64,000 nt of DNA from Mixophyes australis (taxonomy: Eukaryota > Chordata > Amphibia > Anura > Limnodynastidae), in NCBI GenBank assembly GCA_036250195.1, contig JAVHZZ010000017.1:1426001-1490000 (forward strand), given 5' to 3'. Position numbers and translations under genes: made by a program. Every line of letters begins with the position of its first letter. The stretch's first letter is position 1. Below, piece after piece: positions 43,684 to 54,890 of this stretch. The notes below the pieces were generated by a model. The model had not been told where the DNA came from, searched no databases, and worked only from the letters and a program-made list of their open reading frames with translations.

Positions 43684-44086
43684 GTAGCAGTAAGCAGCCC
43701 AATCAGCGGCCATTTTGTTACATTGAAGGCGTAGTAGGCACTCTCCTCTTAAAGGGATTGGGCAATTAGCAGAATAGCCCTTCGGGGTTAAGGGGCTCCG
43801 CTTAGGCGGGCCGGCCTCAGCTAATATGCCAAATGGGGGAGTTTGGCATTTTACGCCTAGTCGAGTCCAAATTAGTTTGGACGGAATTTACAACTAGTAG
43901 GTGTGGCCTGGATGCTGATTGGTCTGTTTATGTTGGCCACCAATTTTTCCCCAGCAGGTTTCGCCTATAATAAATTCCTAACCTTTCAAACGCCAATTCA
44001 AGTCTCTGTGTCGTTATTTTAGTTGTTAAGTTAACTCTGGTAAAGGTTAAAGATGGTATAGAAGTTTGTCCACCATAAGCGGTTTA
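43684..44086 (+). repeat. Split direct repeat B (first, copy 2)
   Basis: 403 bp; begins GTAGCAGTAAGCAG, one base different from the other B units. Confidence 0.85.
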
Positions 44087-44087
44087 A

Positions 44088-44758
44088 TACAACAGAGGGA
44101 TTGAATGAGACCGAGGTGATATAAACGCTGAGGGGGCAGGCAGAGGAAAAAGTACAGGCATACCAGGAGTTAACTTATCTGGGTTGTGGTAGAAATCTGA
44201 GTTATCCAATCAGTGGAGCCGGAAGGGGAGGGGTTTGCTTTCCTGAGGAGGCTTATAACATATAGGAAAAGGATGTGACTTCCTCTTGCCGGATAGATTT
44301 GTTACCCACCCACCCCTCCCATATTGTGGTATTGATATTGGACTTGTGTTTGCAAGTGGCGGTAAGCAGCCCAATCAGCGGCCATTTTGTTACATTGAAG
44401 GCGTAGTAGGCACTCTCCTCTTAAAGGGATTGGGCAATTAGCAGAATAGCCCTTCGGGGTTAAGGGGCTCTGCTTAGGCGGGCGGGCCTCAGCTTATATG
44501 CCAAATGGGGGAGTTTGGCATTTTACGCCTAGTCGAGTCCAAATTAGTTTGGACGGAATTTACAACTAGTAGGTGTGGCCTGGATGCTGATTGGTCTGTT
44601 TATGTTGGCCACCAATTTTTCCCCAGCAGGTTTCGCCTATAATAAATTCCTGACCTTTCAAACGCCAATTCAAGTCTCTGTGTCGTTATTTTAGTTGTTA
44701 AGTTAACTCTGGTAAAGGTTAAAGATGGTATAGAAGGTTGTCCACCATAAGCGGTTTA
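44088..44758 (+). repeat. A-linker-B set (second, copy 2)
   Basis: A 44088-44304, 51-bp linker, B 44356-44758. Spacing is identical to the next set, offset 672 bp. Confidence 0.85.
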
Positions 44759-44759
44759 A

Positions 44760-45430
44760 TACAACAGAGGGATTGAATGAGACCGAGGTGATATAAACGC
44801 TGAAGGGGCAGGCAGAGGAAAAAGTACAGGCATACCAGGAGTTAACTTATCTGGGTTGTGGTAGAAATCTGAGTTATCCAATCAGTGGAGCCGGAAGGGG
44901 AGGGGTTTGCTTTCCTGAGGAGGCTTATAACATATAGGAAAAGGATGTGACTTCCTCTTGCCGGATAGATTTGTTACCCACCCACCCATCCCATATTGTG
45001 GTATTGATATTGGACTTGTGTTTGCAAGTGGCGGTAAGCAGCCCAATCAGCAGCCATTTTGTTACATTAAAGGCGTAGTAGGCACTCTCCTCTTAAAGGG
45101 ATTGGGCAATTAGCAGAATAGCCCTTCGGGGTTAAGGGGCTCCGTTTAGGTGGGCGGGCCTCAGCTAATATGCCAAATGGGGGAGTTTGGCATTTTACGC
45201 CTAGTCGAGTCCAAATTAGTTTGGACGGAATTTACAACTAGTAGGTGTGGCCTGGATGCTGATTGGTCTGTTTATGTTGGCCACCAATTTTTCCCCAGCA
45301 GGTTTCGCCTATAATAAATTCCTGACCTTTCAAACGCCAGTTCAAGTCTCTGTGTCGTTATTTTAGTTGTTAAGTTAACTCTGGTAAAGGTTAAAGATGG
45401 TATAGAAGGTTGTCCACCATAAGCGGTTTA
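44760..45430 (+). repeat. A-linker-B set (third, copy 2)
   Basis: A 44760-44976, linker, B 45028-45430. After it the outer element resumes with TAGGTGAGTTGTTAGCTT. Confidence 0.85.
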
Positions 45431-45613
45431 TAGGTGAGTTGTTAGCTTCATCTAGATCGGCAATCGGTTCAGGGTTACTTCACAGTAATGTTGTGGTTAA
45501 GAATGATAACATAGCTTGTAAGATCCATAGATCGAAGACTGATCCTTTGGGTAGGGGGCGGTGGATTGCCTAGCATCGTAATCAGAATATTGCAGTTTGC
45601 CCGCTTGAGTTTA

Positions 45614-45887
45614 CAAGATTGTATAGAGATATGTCCCCTGCTCCTGGTGGTAATTGGCTTAGGCACCATGATAGGTACCCCCTTACGAAGGTCCAGTTTT
45701 CCGCGGTCTTTAAGAATTGTATTGCTAAACTTGGATTGGATACAGCAGACTATGGGACTCATTCTTTTAGAATAGGAGCGGCTACAGTAGCGGCGGAGGA
45801 GGGTGTGTCGGAACAGAGTATCGTGGCTTCGGGTAGGTGAAGGTCTAAGTGTTTCAAACAGTATGTTAGGCCAGCTGTTGCGCTTTA
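45614..45887 (+). pseudogene. Tyrosine recombinase fragment of outer Ngaro (copy 2)
   Basis: LYRDMSPAPGGNWLRHHDRY, TKVQFSAVFKNC and HSFRIGAATVAAEEGVSEQS in one frame, without the TAG seen in copy 1. A TGA still replaces the Trp of GRW. Confidence 0.75.
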
Positions 45888-46134
45888 GGCTTAATAATGC
45901 GATGTGGTAAGGCTGACCCATGACATGCGTTGCTTGTCTTGTTAAAAGGAGGCGTGGAGGGATTTGCCATTTCTTTTCCCCGGGGGCCTGATTGGCTTGT
46001 GGCACCCCGGGGTTTCCGGTTTTACCTCTGCATGGGTCACCCTGCATTGCGCGCAAATATATAGTAGTGTCTTTCTCTAATACCATGTATTATGTCTTGA
46101 AATTTGTTTTATGTGCATTTTACTCCATGTTGCA

Positions 46135-46325
46135 GGTTCACGGCAGGATGGAAAGCATTTTTGGCTGGTCGGCCATTCATTTGTTTTTTGGGTCGGTAAG
46201 AGCAAATTTCCCCGGGCAGATTCAGTTAGATGGTTAGGTTTTAGGGGTTTACATTGGGCGTCGCTATTAAAGATTCTAAGGGATAGCGAGATAAAGTTTG
46301 GGCGCCCTTCAGTGCTTATAATCAA
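46135..46325 (+). pseudogene. SGNH hydrolase N-terminal fragment of outer Ngaro (copy 2)
   Basis: WLVGHSFVFWVGKSKFPRAD and following; an 18-bp or so deletion removes GPAHDL relative to copy 1. Truncated before the GGND block. Confidence 0.65.
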
Positions 46326-46359
46326 CACTCTAGGCACCCAACCACCATGGCATTACTAG

Positions 46360-46845
46360 TGTTCTGTATTTAATAAATAGGCCTCTTTACCCCAAATTAA
46401 TAGCATTCTCAGCATTAACAGTTAAACAAACCCCCTCCTCCCCCACCCAACCAGTCCAAAATAATAAATTAGTACACATTTAATAATTAGGATATTTTAC
46501 CCCAACCAGCCCGGCATTAAATTAATATACTTAAATACTTAAATAAATACTTAAATTTAATAAATAAGCCTCCTACCCCCCAAACAGCCCCAACCTTAAA
46601 TTAATAGCTCCCATGTTTAATAATTAGGCCTCCTCCCCCTAAAAACCCCAACAGTATATTCTTAGTGTTTATGTTTAATAAATAAACTTCCTTCCTCCCA
46701 ACCTTCCCCAACATTAGATTAATAACATTCCGATTTGATTTTTAAAACAATTTCACCCCTACCAGCCCAAAAATTAAATTAATAGCATTTCCATTTAATA
46801 AAAGGTCTATTTCACCCAACCAGCCTCAATATCAAGTTCATAACA
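46360..46845. repeat. AT-rich imperfect tandem repeat, copy 2
   Basis: Counterpart of 7200-7715 with a few unit-length differences and a shorter C run. Confidence 0.7.
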
Positions 46846-47594
46846 TAATATTTTCCACCATATTTAATTGCACATGTGCTGGAAACAACATACTCTGCAT
46901 TGCTGGGGAATGGGGTATTTTCTGTGGTAAAGAGCTGGCTAAGTCCTGATGATCTAGCAGCTTCAACCTTTTCTTTTGGGCTGGAAAATGTTGTTGCAGC
47001 TCTTGTTGTCTAGTAGCTTGGGTCTTTTCCTCTAGACTGCCACTCCTGTAGCATGTAGTCTGACAGCTTGACTCTGGGTAATGGGGATGACAAAAACCTG
47101 TCCACATCCCATGACCAAGATCGTTTCCCAGGAGCACATCTCACATTTATTTGCCAGCTCCCCAATCGAGACGTACCCTCACCGTGGGCACTTCGAGTCC
47201 ATCTGGAACTGTGACTTTGGCAGTCTAGCCTGGCAATGCTGCAGCAGGTTCAGCAAGGATGGGGGCTCACCACAGTGATTGAGGTCCCTGAGACTCTCAG
47301 GCCTTCTCCCTGCAATGGTCCAACTTGGGTGCTTCCACCTCTTTTTGGGTGTCTTTTTGGCCTCTTCACTGAGTCACTTTTCTCTGTGACATACGCCACT
47401 GGACTTTCTGGTACAAGAACAATCTTTTTAGGCCCACCTCCCTTAGTCGGGTATGCAAGTCAGCCTGTGGGACAGTCTGGCCTTAGGTGACCGGTTTTCC
47501 CACAGCCATAACACTTCCTATCCAGTCTAGTCTGATGACTTCCAGGAACAGGGTGGAATTGCAGCTAGCTACAAGCACCTGGGTTAGTGGCTAC
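46838..47594 (-). pseudogene. Gmr1-like gag 3' end and protease relic, copy 2
   Basis: Same zinc knuckle and MLLGNDLGHGMW piece as 7713-8470, with one G lost in the GGGGG run near 47262. Its SCAN-like gag half is missing because the block ends inside the following LTR. Confidence 0.6.
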
Positions 47595-48087
47595 TGTTAG
47601 GATCTGCCTCATGATGCTGCTTTAGCTCCTGCCTCTGGGACTATATTTATTATTATATTGACCCTGCAGTACCTGTGAACCACCAGAGGTGCTGTTATTC
47701 TGCCTTCTCTTCCATCAGGGACTACTAGCTGCACTATGTTAATCATTCACACCTGATTGTTTACTATATATGCCTGCCTCTCCCAGTTTCCTTTGATGGT
47801 CATTAATGTTTCTGTGCCTGTAATGTTTATTTACCCTTGGACTAACTGCCTTGCTTTTTCTCTTTTCCTGTGGAAATCCTTGCTTAGCCAGTTTCTGCTT
47901 TTCTGTAAGCATTTAGCATTCATCTCTATCTTGTCACTTGGAGGTAAACCTGATATTTGCCTTATACCTGGAAGTCTGTTTATTCACTGATCTGGCCTGT
48001 GTTTAACTTGCATCACATGGACTGTGTTTTCCACTACATTAAACAGTTTAATACTTTCAATATATTTCTGGCTCCGTGGCTTTAATT
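47595..48087 (+). mobile_element. Solo LTR, copy 2, truncated at the block end
   Basis: Starts TGTTAGGATCTGCCTCATG like 8471 and follows it to GGCTTTAATT, where copy 1 continues ACAAGGACC but this copy continues GGACAGAACG. About 35 bp of the LTR's right end are missing. Confidence 0.55.
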
Positions 48088-49663
48088 GGACAGAACGAAT
48101 AATGAACAGAGGTTCATGTTAAAAGGACAAATTAGCACTCCTTATGTTAATTAAAATATAACTTTTAATGATTATTGTTTAATAATGACATCCTCCTGGA
48201 AAACAAGGTGAAATATATTAAAATAACTTACAAATACACACATACACACGTGTGATAAAAACAAAAACACCAACTGATAGGGATCTATTATATAAGGAAA
48301 TAGTCTGGTGGATACAAAGAGTATCTTGTATAAAACCTTTTTTAGCAAACCATTTACTGGTAAGTGGTGGTTGGTAAGAAGACAAAAATGATTTGAAGAG
48401 TAATTGAGAACCGTGTCTCTTATTGTGTTGGTGTTACAAGCCTTCTAGTCACCACTGTAACAAATGTAGCAGGCAGATAACGGAGTAAGGTACTGGATCT
48501 TAGTGAATTTAATAAGGGGAACCCCCTAGCTCAAAAAGGTCTTAGCTTGTGTGATGCTATTGGTAAGTTTTAAATACAAGGCTTATTCTGGATTATTGAC
48601 AGTATGAAGCACTACACCATAGCGCATCTATACTGAGGCTGGTGTGCTTCCTGCACTGTGTAATATTGTCAGCAATAATAAAGGCAGATAGCTCATTGCC
48701 AGTAATGGCTCTATGTTACCAGAAAAAGTCCCTGATATAAAACAATTGACAGTCTCTATAGTAGACACTGTTCACAGCAATTATACATTTAGGTGCATGT
48801 ATGATAAGGCTGGTGCAATTCCTGCAATGTATGACCTTGTCAGCTATACCACATGTAATTAGCTCATTACCAGTAACAGCTCTGTGGTACTGAAAGATTT
48901 CCCTGATATGAGTGAGCTTATGTGTAGTCTCCGTGAAAGACAATAGTCTCAGCAGCTGAGCTAGTTTTATCTGGCTAACAAAAGATCCCCTATTGTAGCT
49001 AAAAACCGTTATGTTCAGCCAGTGGGATCAGATGTTACGATTGACATACTGTCCAGCCAATAGTGAATGGGATTACCGTGACATCACACGCTGGGAAGGC
49101 CATTCATAGGCTGATAGAGACAGCTGGTCTCTCCACAGGGGAATCCCTTGTGGGTATCGAATCAGAGGAGGAGAAATAATGATAGACAGATGAGCCAGCC
49201 AATGCCTGTCCTTGGAGCATTTTGGATTGAAATAAGATCCTGCAGACCAAGGATTAATATGACAGCGATAAGGATGATGTTAAACATGGTAAGTAATCAC
49301 TTTTTCTACTGAATATCAGTATAGATCATGAATAATGATAACAAATAACATGCAGACTGTTTTAAATAACGGGAATGCGATAAGCTGGATCTCTCCTGCT
49401 GTTATAATATCAGCAGGAAATAGCTGATAAAGTGTGCCTTCCATATTGTTAAGTTGTCAAAGTAATATTACTTGGCAGATCAGAAAATCTATATAGGGAA
49501 GACCCTTCTAAGTGTGATATAAGAGAAAGAGGGCATCAAACTGGAGGAATAAAATATGTACATTCTTGATGCACTTGGATTAAATAGCAGATCAAATAGA
49601 ACAGATATACATGTGACAACTGGGATTGTACTGACAAAAGATAGTACTTGTGACAGTTCATAT
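48088..49663. other. Unclassified repeat-like sequence with a ~172-bp tandem motif
   Basis: No gene recognised. Two diverged copies of a motif (GGCTGGTG...TTCCTGCA...AGCTCATT.CCAGTAA....CTGATAT) lie at 48632-48738 and 48804-48912. A CCAATAGTGAATGGG...GTGACATCAC stretch near 49060 looks promoter-like. It may be the LTR or UTR of an element that I cannot name. Confidence 0.35.
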
Positions 49664-49686
49664 AAGTCATTCCTTTAATTAGACTA

Positions 49687-50556
49687 TTGGAAAAGCAGCT
49701 TGAGAAAATGAAGGAGGAGCTGAAAGCAAGCAATTCAGCAAAGTATGTTGGCCTTGTCGATCAAGTACTTAATTCGCTTCACAATGATCCTCGAGTTATT
49801 AAGATCTTGAACTCGGATCAGTACGTTTTGGCCACTGTGCTTGATCCAAGGTTTAAAACCTACATTGAGTCTTTACTTGTAAATGAGCGAGATGTGAACT
49901 TTTGCAAGGAGCTATTGCTCAGCAAGTTGGCCGCTGAACTGGGCCTCGGCTTGACAACGTGTCCTCCTTCACTTTCTCAAGCTGTTGCTCGTAAAAAATT
50001 AAATTTCCAAAAAAGAAGCAGGGAAGACACAGGGGGCAGACCAGAACAATTTAACATCTGGGCTGGTTTGAAGGATTTTTCAAAAAAATGTGTCACTTTG
50101 CCCATAACTCCATCCAATATGAGTATAAACATGCAAAGGATGGTGGAGGATTACTTTCAAGAGGTAGTTGATATGGAAATGTCAGACAGTTCCTTTCCTT
50201 ACTGGGAAGAAAAGCAGGCCATTTGGAAACCCATGTACAAACTTGCTTTGCAATACCTAAGCTGCCCACCCTCCAGTGTGTACTCTGAACGAGTGTTCAG
50301 CACAGCAGGGAACTTAGTCAGTGATCGCCGTAGAAGGTTACTTCCCAAAAATGTGGAGAAAATGATGTTTATAAAAATGAACTACATCTTCCACGAGAAA
50401 GGCCTTCACCATCCAAGACATCCAAGCACTGACTGTTCTCTAATGGCGGATTCAAGCGGCGATGAATTGATAGTCTGTGATGATGACGTACACACTGATG
50501 AGGGTGAGGATTAAGCTGAAGATGATGCCGATAACATCTTTTTAAAACTTTCTATG
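49687..50556 (+). pseudogene. hAT transposase C-terminal part
   Basis: 275 open codons followed by a premature TAA at 50512-50514, where the fuller copy has GAA. Contains VLATVLDPRFKTYIESLL and the hAT dimerisation domain YLSCPPSSVYSERVFSTAGN plus LVSDRRRRLLPKNVEK. In two places it keeps the intact reading where the 58-kb copy is broken (CGA instead of TGA at HNDPR, and CCC instead of CC at TLP). Lacks the BED finger and catalytic N-terminal half. Confidence 0.88.
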
Positions 50557-50710
50557 TAAGTGTAGGGTGCAATCTACCCCCAAAGAGGAAAGGGACTTGT
50601 GGCATTTCCATATCACATACCATCTTGAAAGGCTGCTGTTAGGGCAATTTATCCTTAAGGGTAGGGTGTCATAGACAGAGTGACCCTAAACTGGCTTTGT
50701 CCATTTTTCA

Positions 50711-51010
50711 TAATATTGTACAGTCTATAATGGCTGAATTTTTGGGTATTTTATACAAGTGGAGGGGGGCCTAGAGAGACAGAAACCAAACTGTCTTTCT
50801 CCATGTCAATTAATATTGTACAGTCTATAATGGCTGAATTTTTTAGTATTTTATACAAGTGGAGGGGGGCCTAGAGAGACAGAAACCAAACTGTCTTTCT
50901 CCATGTCAATTAATATTGTACAGTCTATAATGGCTGAATTTTTTGGTATTTTATACAAGTGGAGGGGGGCCTTGAGAGACAGAAACCAAACTGGCTTTTT
51001 CCATTTCTTT
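50711..51010. repeat. 100-bp tandem triplication in the hAT 3' UTR
   Basis: TAATATTGTACAGTCTATAA starts at 50711, 50811 and 50911. The fuller hAT copy has this segment only once (about 59049). Confidence 0.85.
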
Positions 51011-51408
51011 ACATATTTAACTATAAGTGTAGGGTGTAATATACATTCAAAGACGATGGCTGCATTGCCAATATGCATAGATGGAGAGGAAGACAATCTG
51101 TTTTGTGTGTAGAATAGGCCTACCAACGAAGAATTAAACTGTTTTTTTGGATGATTTATTACCTCAACAATTAGATTACTTGTCTCTAAAACAGTTGGAG
51201 CACTAAATTGGGTTAATTTAGGCTCAAAAACATGGATTTTCCAAAAAAATAGCAAAACAAAACCAAACAAAACCAAAACCAAAACCAAAACCAAAACACG
51301 CAATGGTGGTTTTGCAAAACCAAAACCAAAACCAAAACACGACGGTAATCCAGATCCAAAACCGAATCCAAAACCAAAACATGGGGGTCAGTGACCATCT
51401 CTATATTA

Positions 51409-51508
51409 AACACAGGGAGAGCGTACAAACTCCACACAGGCCATGGTTGGGAATTGAACTCGCAACCCCAGTGTTGTAAGGCAGGAGTGCTAACCACTAG
51501 GCCACTTT
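51409..51508 (-). mobile_element. tRNA-derived SINE head (fragment)
   Basis: The minus strand reads GGCCTAGTGGTTAGCACTCC (A box) and GCGAGTTCAATTCCC (B box) followed by CTGTGTGGAGTTTGTACGCT. The L2-type body is absent. Confidence 0.7.
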
Positions 51509-51510
51509 AG

Positions 51511-51533
51511 CCTAACCCTAACCCTAACCCTAA
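51511..51533. repeat. Short interstitial telomere-like tract
   Basis: CCTAA followed by three perfect CCCTAA units, the vertebrate telomere motif, between a SINE end and a duplicated segment. Confidence 0.85.
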
Positions 51534-51743
51534 TTCTCATGTGCCTGGGAATTAAAGGTAGATCCTACCCCTACCAGACTTGCAGGAATAAGTTTGTGAT
51601 TTCATTTGGGCTGGGAGGACAGACAAAAGAGAACACACAGAGAATTTTACTAAGTGGAAAATACATAAAATACATAAAATCCTCCGGATTCACTGGAATT
51701 TATTTTAGATCAATAAATGATACATACATGGCTCTTGCATTAA

Positions 51744-51853
51744 GGGCAGTATGGTGGCCTAGTGGTTAGCACTCCTGCCTTACAAAACTGGGCTTGTGAG
51801 TTCAATTCCTAACCATGGCCTTACAGGGAGAGCATACTAACTCCACACATATG
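51744..51853 (+). mobile_element. tRNA-derived SINE head (fragment)
   Basis: ATGGTGGCCTAGTGGTTAGC (A box) and GTGAGTTCAATTCCTAACC (decayed B box). The body is cut off after ACTCCACACA. Confidence 0.7.
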
Positions 51854-52223
51854 TTTGATGTATAAATAGCCAATGACAGTTACTGTAATTTAGAAACTTT
51901 TTTTCCCCCATTAACAATTAACTGGGCACATCTTTTTCTCTTACGCCGGCCAATGGCCCGATGTCGCAGCGTGTAGCTACAGCTCAAAGTCTCCGCAGTG
52001 CGCTGCGTTGTAGCGTTGCCTCGGGTCCAAAGACTGCCCACAGCGAGTGCCCCAGTTTGGATGAATTGCTAAAATTCTTGATTATTTGTGGACAATGAAT
52101 ATCAGAGAGGAGACACAAAGAAGCAGTGGGTATTTTATTGCTCTCGGTTCCCACCAGAAAGAAGCCTGGCTTGGAAAAGCAACACAGAAAACCCCAGTCC
52201 TGTTTTTTTCTGGCTATTTTCAA

Positions 52224-52358
52224 GAATTCACTGAAATCCAGTGAAATCATCCAGATCCAGTGGGACTGTTTTGAAATCAAGGGGTGATTGCAGTGATTTG
52301 AAATCAATCTCACTGACTCTGGGTGATTTCAGTTGATTTTCCCTGATTTCAGTGAATT
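52224..52358. repeat. Fold-back GATTTCA-rich palindrome
   Basis: GAATTCACTGAAATC at the left pairs with GATTTCAGTGAATT at the right; the interior repeats the theme (CCAGTGAAATCA, GATTTGAAATCA, GGTGATTTCAGTTGATTT). Repeated at 53917-54050. A second, diverged version follows at 52557-52650 and 54250-54375. Confidence 0.7.
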
Positions 52359-52811
52359 GAAGAAATTTGAAGAAAAAAACCAGGACGGGTTTTGGCTCAT
52401 ACTTCCAGTCTTATTTGATTGAATGCAAAAACCCAATTATTTGTGAACAATGGATATCAGACATAAGGAAAGGAAGGTGTGCAGAGGTACATTTGTGTAA
52501 TTCCATCAAAGGAGGACTTTTTAAAGCCAGTCCTGTTTTTATCTGTAATTTTCCTTAATTCACTGAAATCAGGAGAAATCTAGTAAAATCACCCAGGTTC
52601 AGTGGCACTGATTTGAAATCAGTGGGTGACAGTAATGATTTTACTTCAGTTTGTCAGAAATCTATAGGACATGACGTTCCTAAGGCTTCTGGGGAGGATT
52701 AGTTTGATCAAGATGAACACCCTACTAAAAGTCTTATTCCTCTTCCTACCCCTCCCAGACTTGCAGAAATAAGTTTGTGATTTCATTTGGGCTGGGAGGA
52801 CACACAAAAGA

Positions 52812-52912
52812 GAACATACAAACTCCACACAGATAAGGCCATGGTTGGGAATCAAACTCATGACCCCAGTGCTGTAAGGCAGAAGTGCTAACCACTAAGC
52901 CACTGTGCTGCC
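52812..52912 (-). mobile_element. tRNA-derived SINE head (fragment)
   Basis: The minus strand carries TTAGTGGTTAGCACTTCTGC and ATGAGTTTGATTCCC. No body. Confidence 0.65.
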
Positions 52913-53284
52913 TGTAATTTGTTCTGAGTTTCTTGTCATTTGTCAGGTATAGCCTTGGAACTGCTCTTCCTTCTTCCTCGACATCTGGCAACGGCAGAAA
53001 CCCACATGCAACTTTTACTTATTGAAATCCGAAGCTTCAGAAATCATTGCTCCATCGATGACTTCCCTGCTATGTCCAAATAAGTTAAAGGGGTTGCATG
53101 GCTCCGCCCAGTCAGAGGGTTGGGCCAATGATTCAGCCAATAAGCTCTCAACAGCGCCTATAAGACACCCATCTGCCCCTCCCACAGCAGGTATTTGTCC
53201 TAAAAGCTGTTAGGAATTAGTATCTAGCTTCTATTAGTAGGGTTGTTTCTCTAAGAGGCCAAGATCTACCTTTAATTCCCAGGC

Positions 53285-54360
53285 ACATGAGAATTTTACT
53301 AAGTGGAAAATACAGAAAATCCTCCGGATTCACTGGAATTTATTTTAGATCAATAAATGATACATACATGGCTCTTGCATTGAGGACAGCACGGTGGCCT
53401 AGTGGTTAGCACTCCTGCCTTACAACACTGGGGTTGTGAGTTCAATTCCCGACCATGGCCTTATCTGTGTGGAGTTTGTACGCTCTCCCTGTGTATGCTA
53501 TATAAATAGCCGATGACAGTTACTGTACTTTAGAAACTTTTTCCTCACAATTAACTAGGCACATCTTTTTCTCTTACGCCGGCCAATGGCCCAATGTCAC
53601 AGCGTGTAGCCACGGCTCAAAGTCTCCGCAGTGCGCTGTGTTGTAGCGTTGCCTCGGGTCTAAAGACCGCCCACAGCGAGTGCCCGCGTTTGGATGAATT
53701 GCTAAAATTCTTGATTATTTGTGGACAATGAATATCAGAGAAGAGACACAAAGAAGCAGTGGGTATTTTATTGTTATTTGTGGACAATGAATATCAGAGA
53801 GGAGACACAAAGAAGCAGTGGGTATTTTATTGCTCTCGGTTCCCACCAGAAAGAAGCCTGGCTTGGAAAAGCTACACATAAAACCCCAGTCCTGTTTTTT
53901 TCTGGCTATTTTCCACAATTCACTGAAATCCAGTGAAATCACCCAGATCCAGTGGGACTGATTTGAAATCAAGGGATGATTGCAGTGATTTGAAATCAAT
54001 CTCACTGAATCTGGGTGATTTCAGTTGATTTTCCCTGATTTCAGTGAATTGAAGAAATTTGAAGAAAAATACCAGGACGGGGTTTTGGCTCATACTTCCA
54101 GTCTTATTTGATTGAATGCAAAAACCCAATTATTTGTGAACAATGGATATCAGACATAAGGAAAGGAAGGTGAGCAGAGGTACATTTGTATAATTCCATC
54201 AAAGCAGGACTTTTTAAAGCCAGTCCTGTTTTTATCTGTAATTTTCCTTAATTCACTGAAATCAGGAGAAATCTAGTAAAATCACCCAGGTTCAGTGGCA
54301 CTGATTTGAAATCAGTGGGTGACAGTAATGATTTTACTTCAGTTTGTCAGAAATCTGGGT
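53285..54360. repeat. Locally duplicated segment E, copy 2
   Basis: Offset about 1641 bp from copy 1 at its start and 1692 bp after 53770, because a 60-bp piece (TTATTTGTGGACAATGAATA...) is itself repeated at about 53713-53832. Confidence 0.75.
53385..53497 (+). mobile_element. tRNA-derived SINE head (fragment)
   Basis: ACGGTGGCCTAGTGGTTAGC and GTGAGTTCAATTCCCGACC with the TTATCTGTGTGGAGTTTG continuation. Best-preserved head of the cluster. Confidence 0.72.
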
Positions 54361-54600
54361 GAATTCAGTGGATTGAAGAAGATTCAAGATAAGAAAAACA
54401 GGACAGGCTCAAATTTGTTTACGGGGAATTATATTCCACTAATCTTCAAGTTACGCTCTTAATATAGGACATGGTGTTCCTAAGGCTTCTGTGGAGGATT
54501 AATATTATCAAGATGAGCACCCTACCAAAAGTCTTATTCCTCTTCCTCCCAGACTTGCAGAAATAAGTTTGTGATTTCGTTTGAGCTGGGAGAACAAACA

Positions 54601-54706
54601 CAGAGAAAACACACAAACTCCACACATATAGGGTCATGGTAGGGAATCAAACTCATGACCCCAGTACTGTGAGGCAGAAGTGCTAACCACTGAGCCACCA
54701 TTCTGC
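54601..54706 (-). mobile_element. tRNA-derived SINE head (fragment)
   Basis: The minus strand carries GGCTCAGTGGTTAGCACTTC and ATGAGTTTGATTCCC. Confidence 0.65.
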
Positions 54707-54890
54707 TATACTCTAAATGTCCCTCTCTATCTCCTCCTTGGCTCATCAGGCTGCCCCACATCCCACAGCTGGCCCTACCCTCCAACGCTGGGCTTGTTTG
54801 AGGAAACTAAAACACATTTCTTACATATTGTCTCCTCTCACCACACTGACCCACAATCCAAACTTCCCACCAGGACTACAGCCGGGGGTT

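Larger units (their letters stand above)
41725..45430 (+). mobile_element. Inner deleted Ngaro, copy 2, with an extra A-B set
   Basis: A1 41725-41941, gag start, recombinase, hydrolase, B 43684-44086, A 44088-44304, B 44356-44758, A 44760-44976, B 45028-45430. The third A-linker-B set is absent in copy 1. Every unit keeps its exact length, so the change was a clean 672-bp gain here or loss in copy 1. Confidence 0.8.
40858..48087 (+). repeat. Composite duplicated block, copy 2
   Basis: Matches 2366-8955. It is about 640 bp longer because of one extra A-linker-B repeat set, partly offset by small deletions such as that after 46200 and in the AT-rich array. The upstream Ngaro sequence back to about 40600 is also present here; in copy 1 it is replaced by the gypsy insertion. 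Confidence 0.85.
49664..51403 (+). mobile_element. 5'-truncated BED-hAT element copy
   Basis: Matches 58005-59529 of the fuller element. The left junction is at AAGTCATTCC; the right end carries the same terminal GTCAGTGACCATCTCTA. It includes the transposase C-terminus, 3' UTR with a local triplication, and the AAACC-rich subterminal region. Confidence 0.85.
51540..52650. repeat. Locally duplicated segment E, copy 1
   Basis: Matches about 53285-54360 in the same orientation (shared AAAATCCTCCGGATTCACTG, TTACGCCGGCCAATGGCC, TCTCGGTTCCCACCAGAAAG). A shorter relative of the CGCAGTGCGCTGTGTTGTAG part is at about 55225-55300. No gene. Confidence 0.75.

Noticed and set aside
50851..51497. Minus-strand ORFs with LVLVLVL repeats
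   Set aside because: Translation of the AAACC-rich subterminal repeat of the hAT element.
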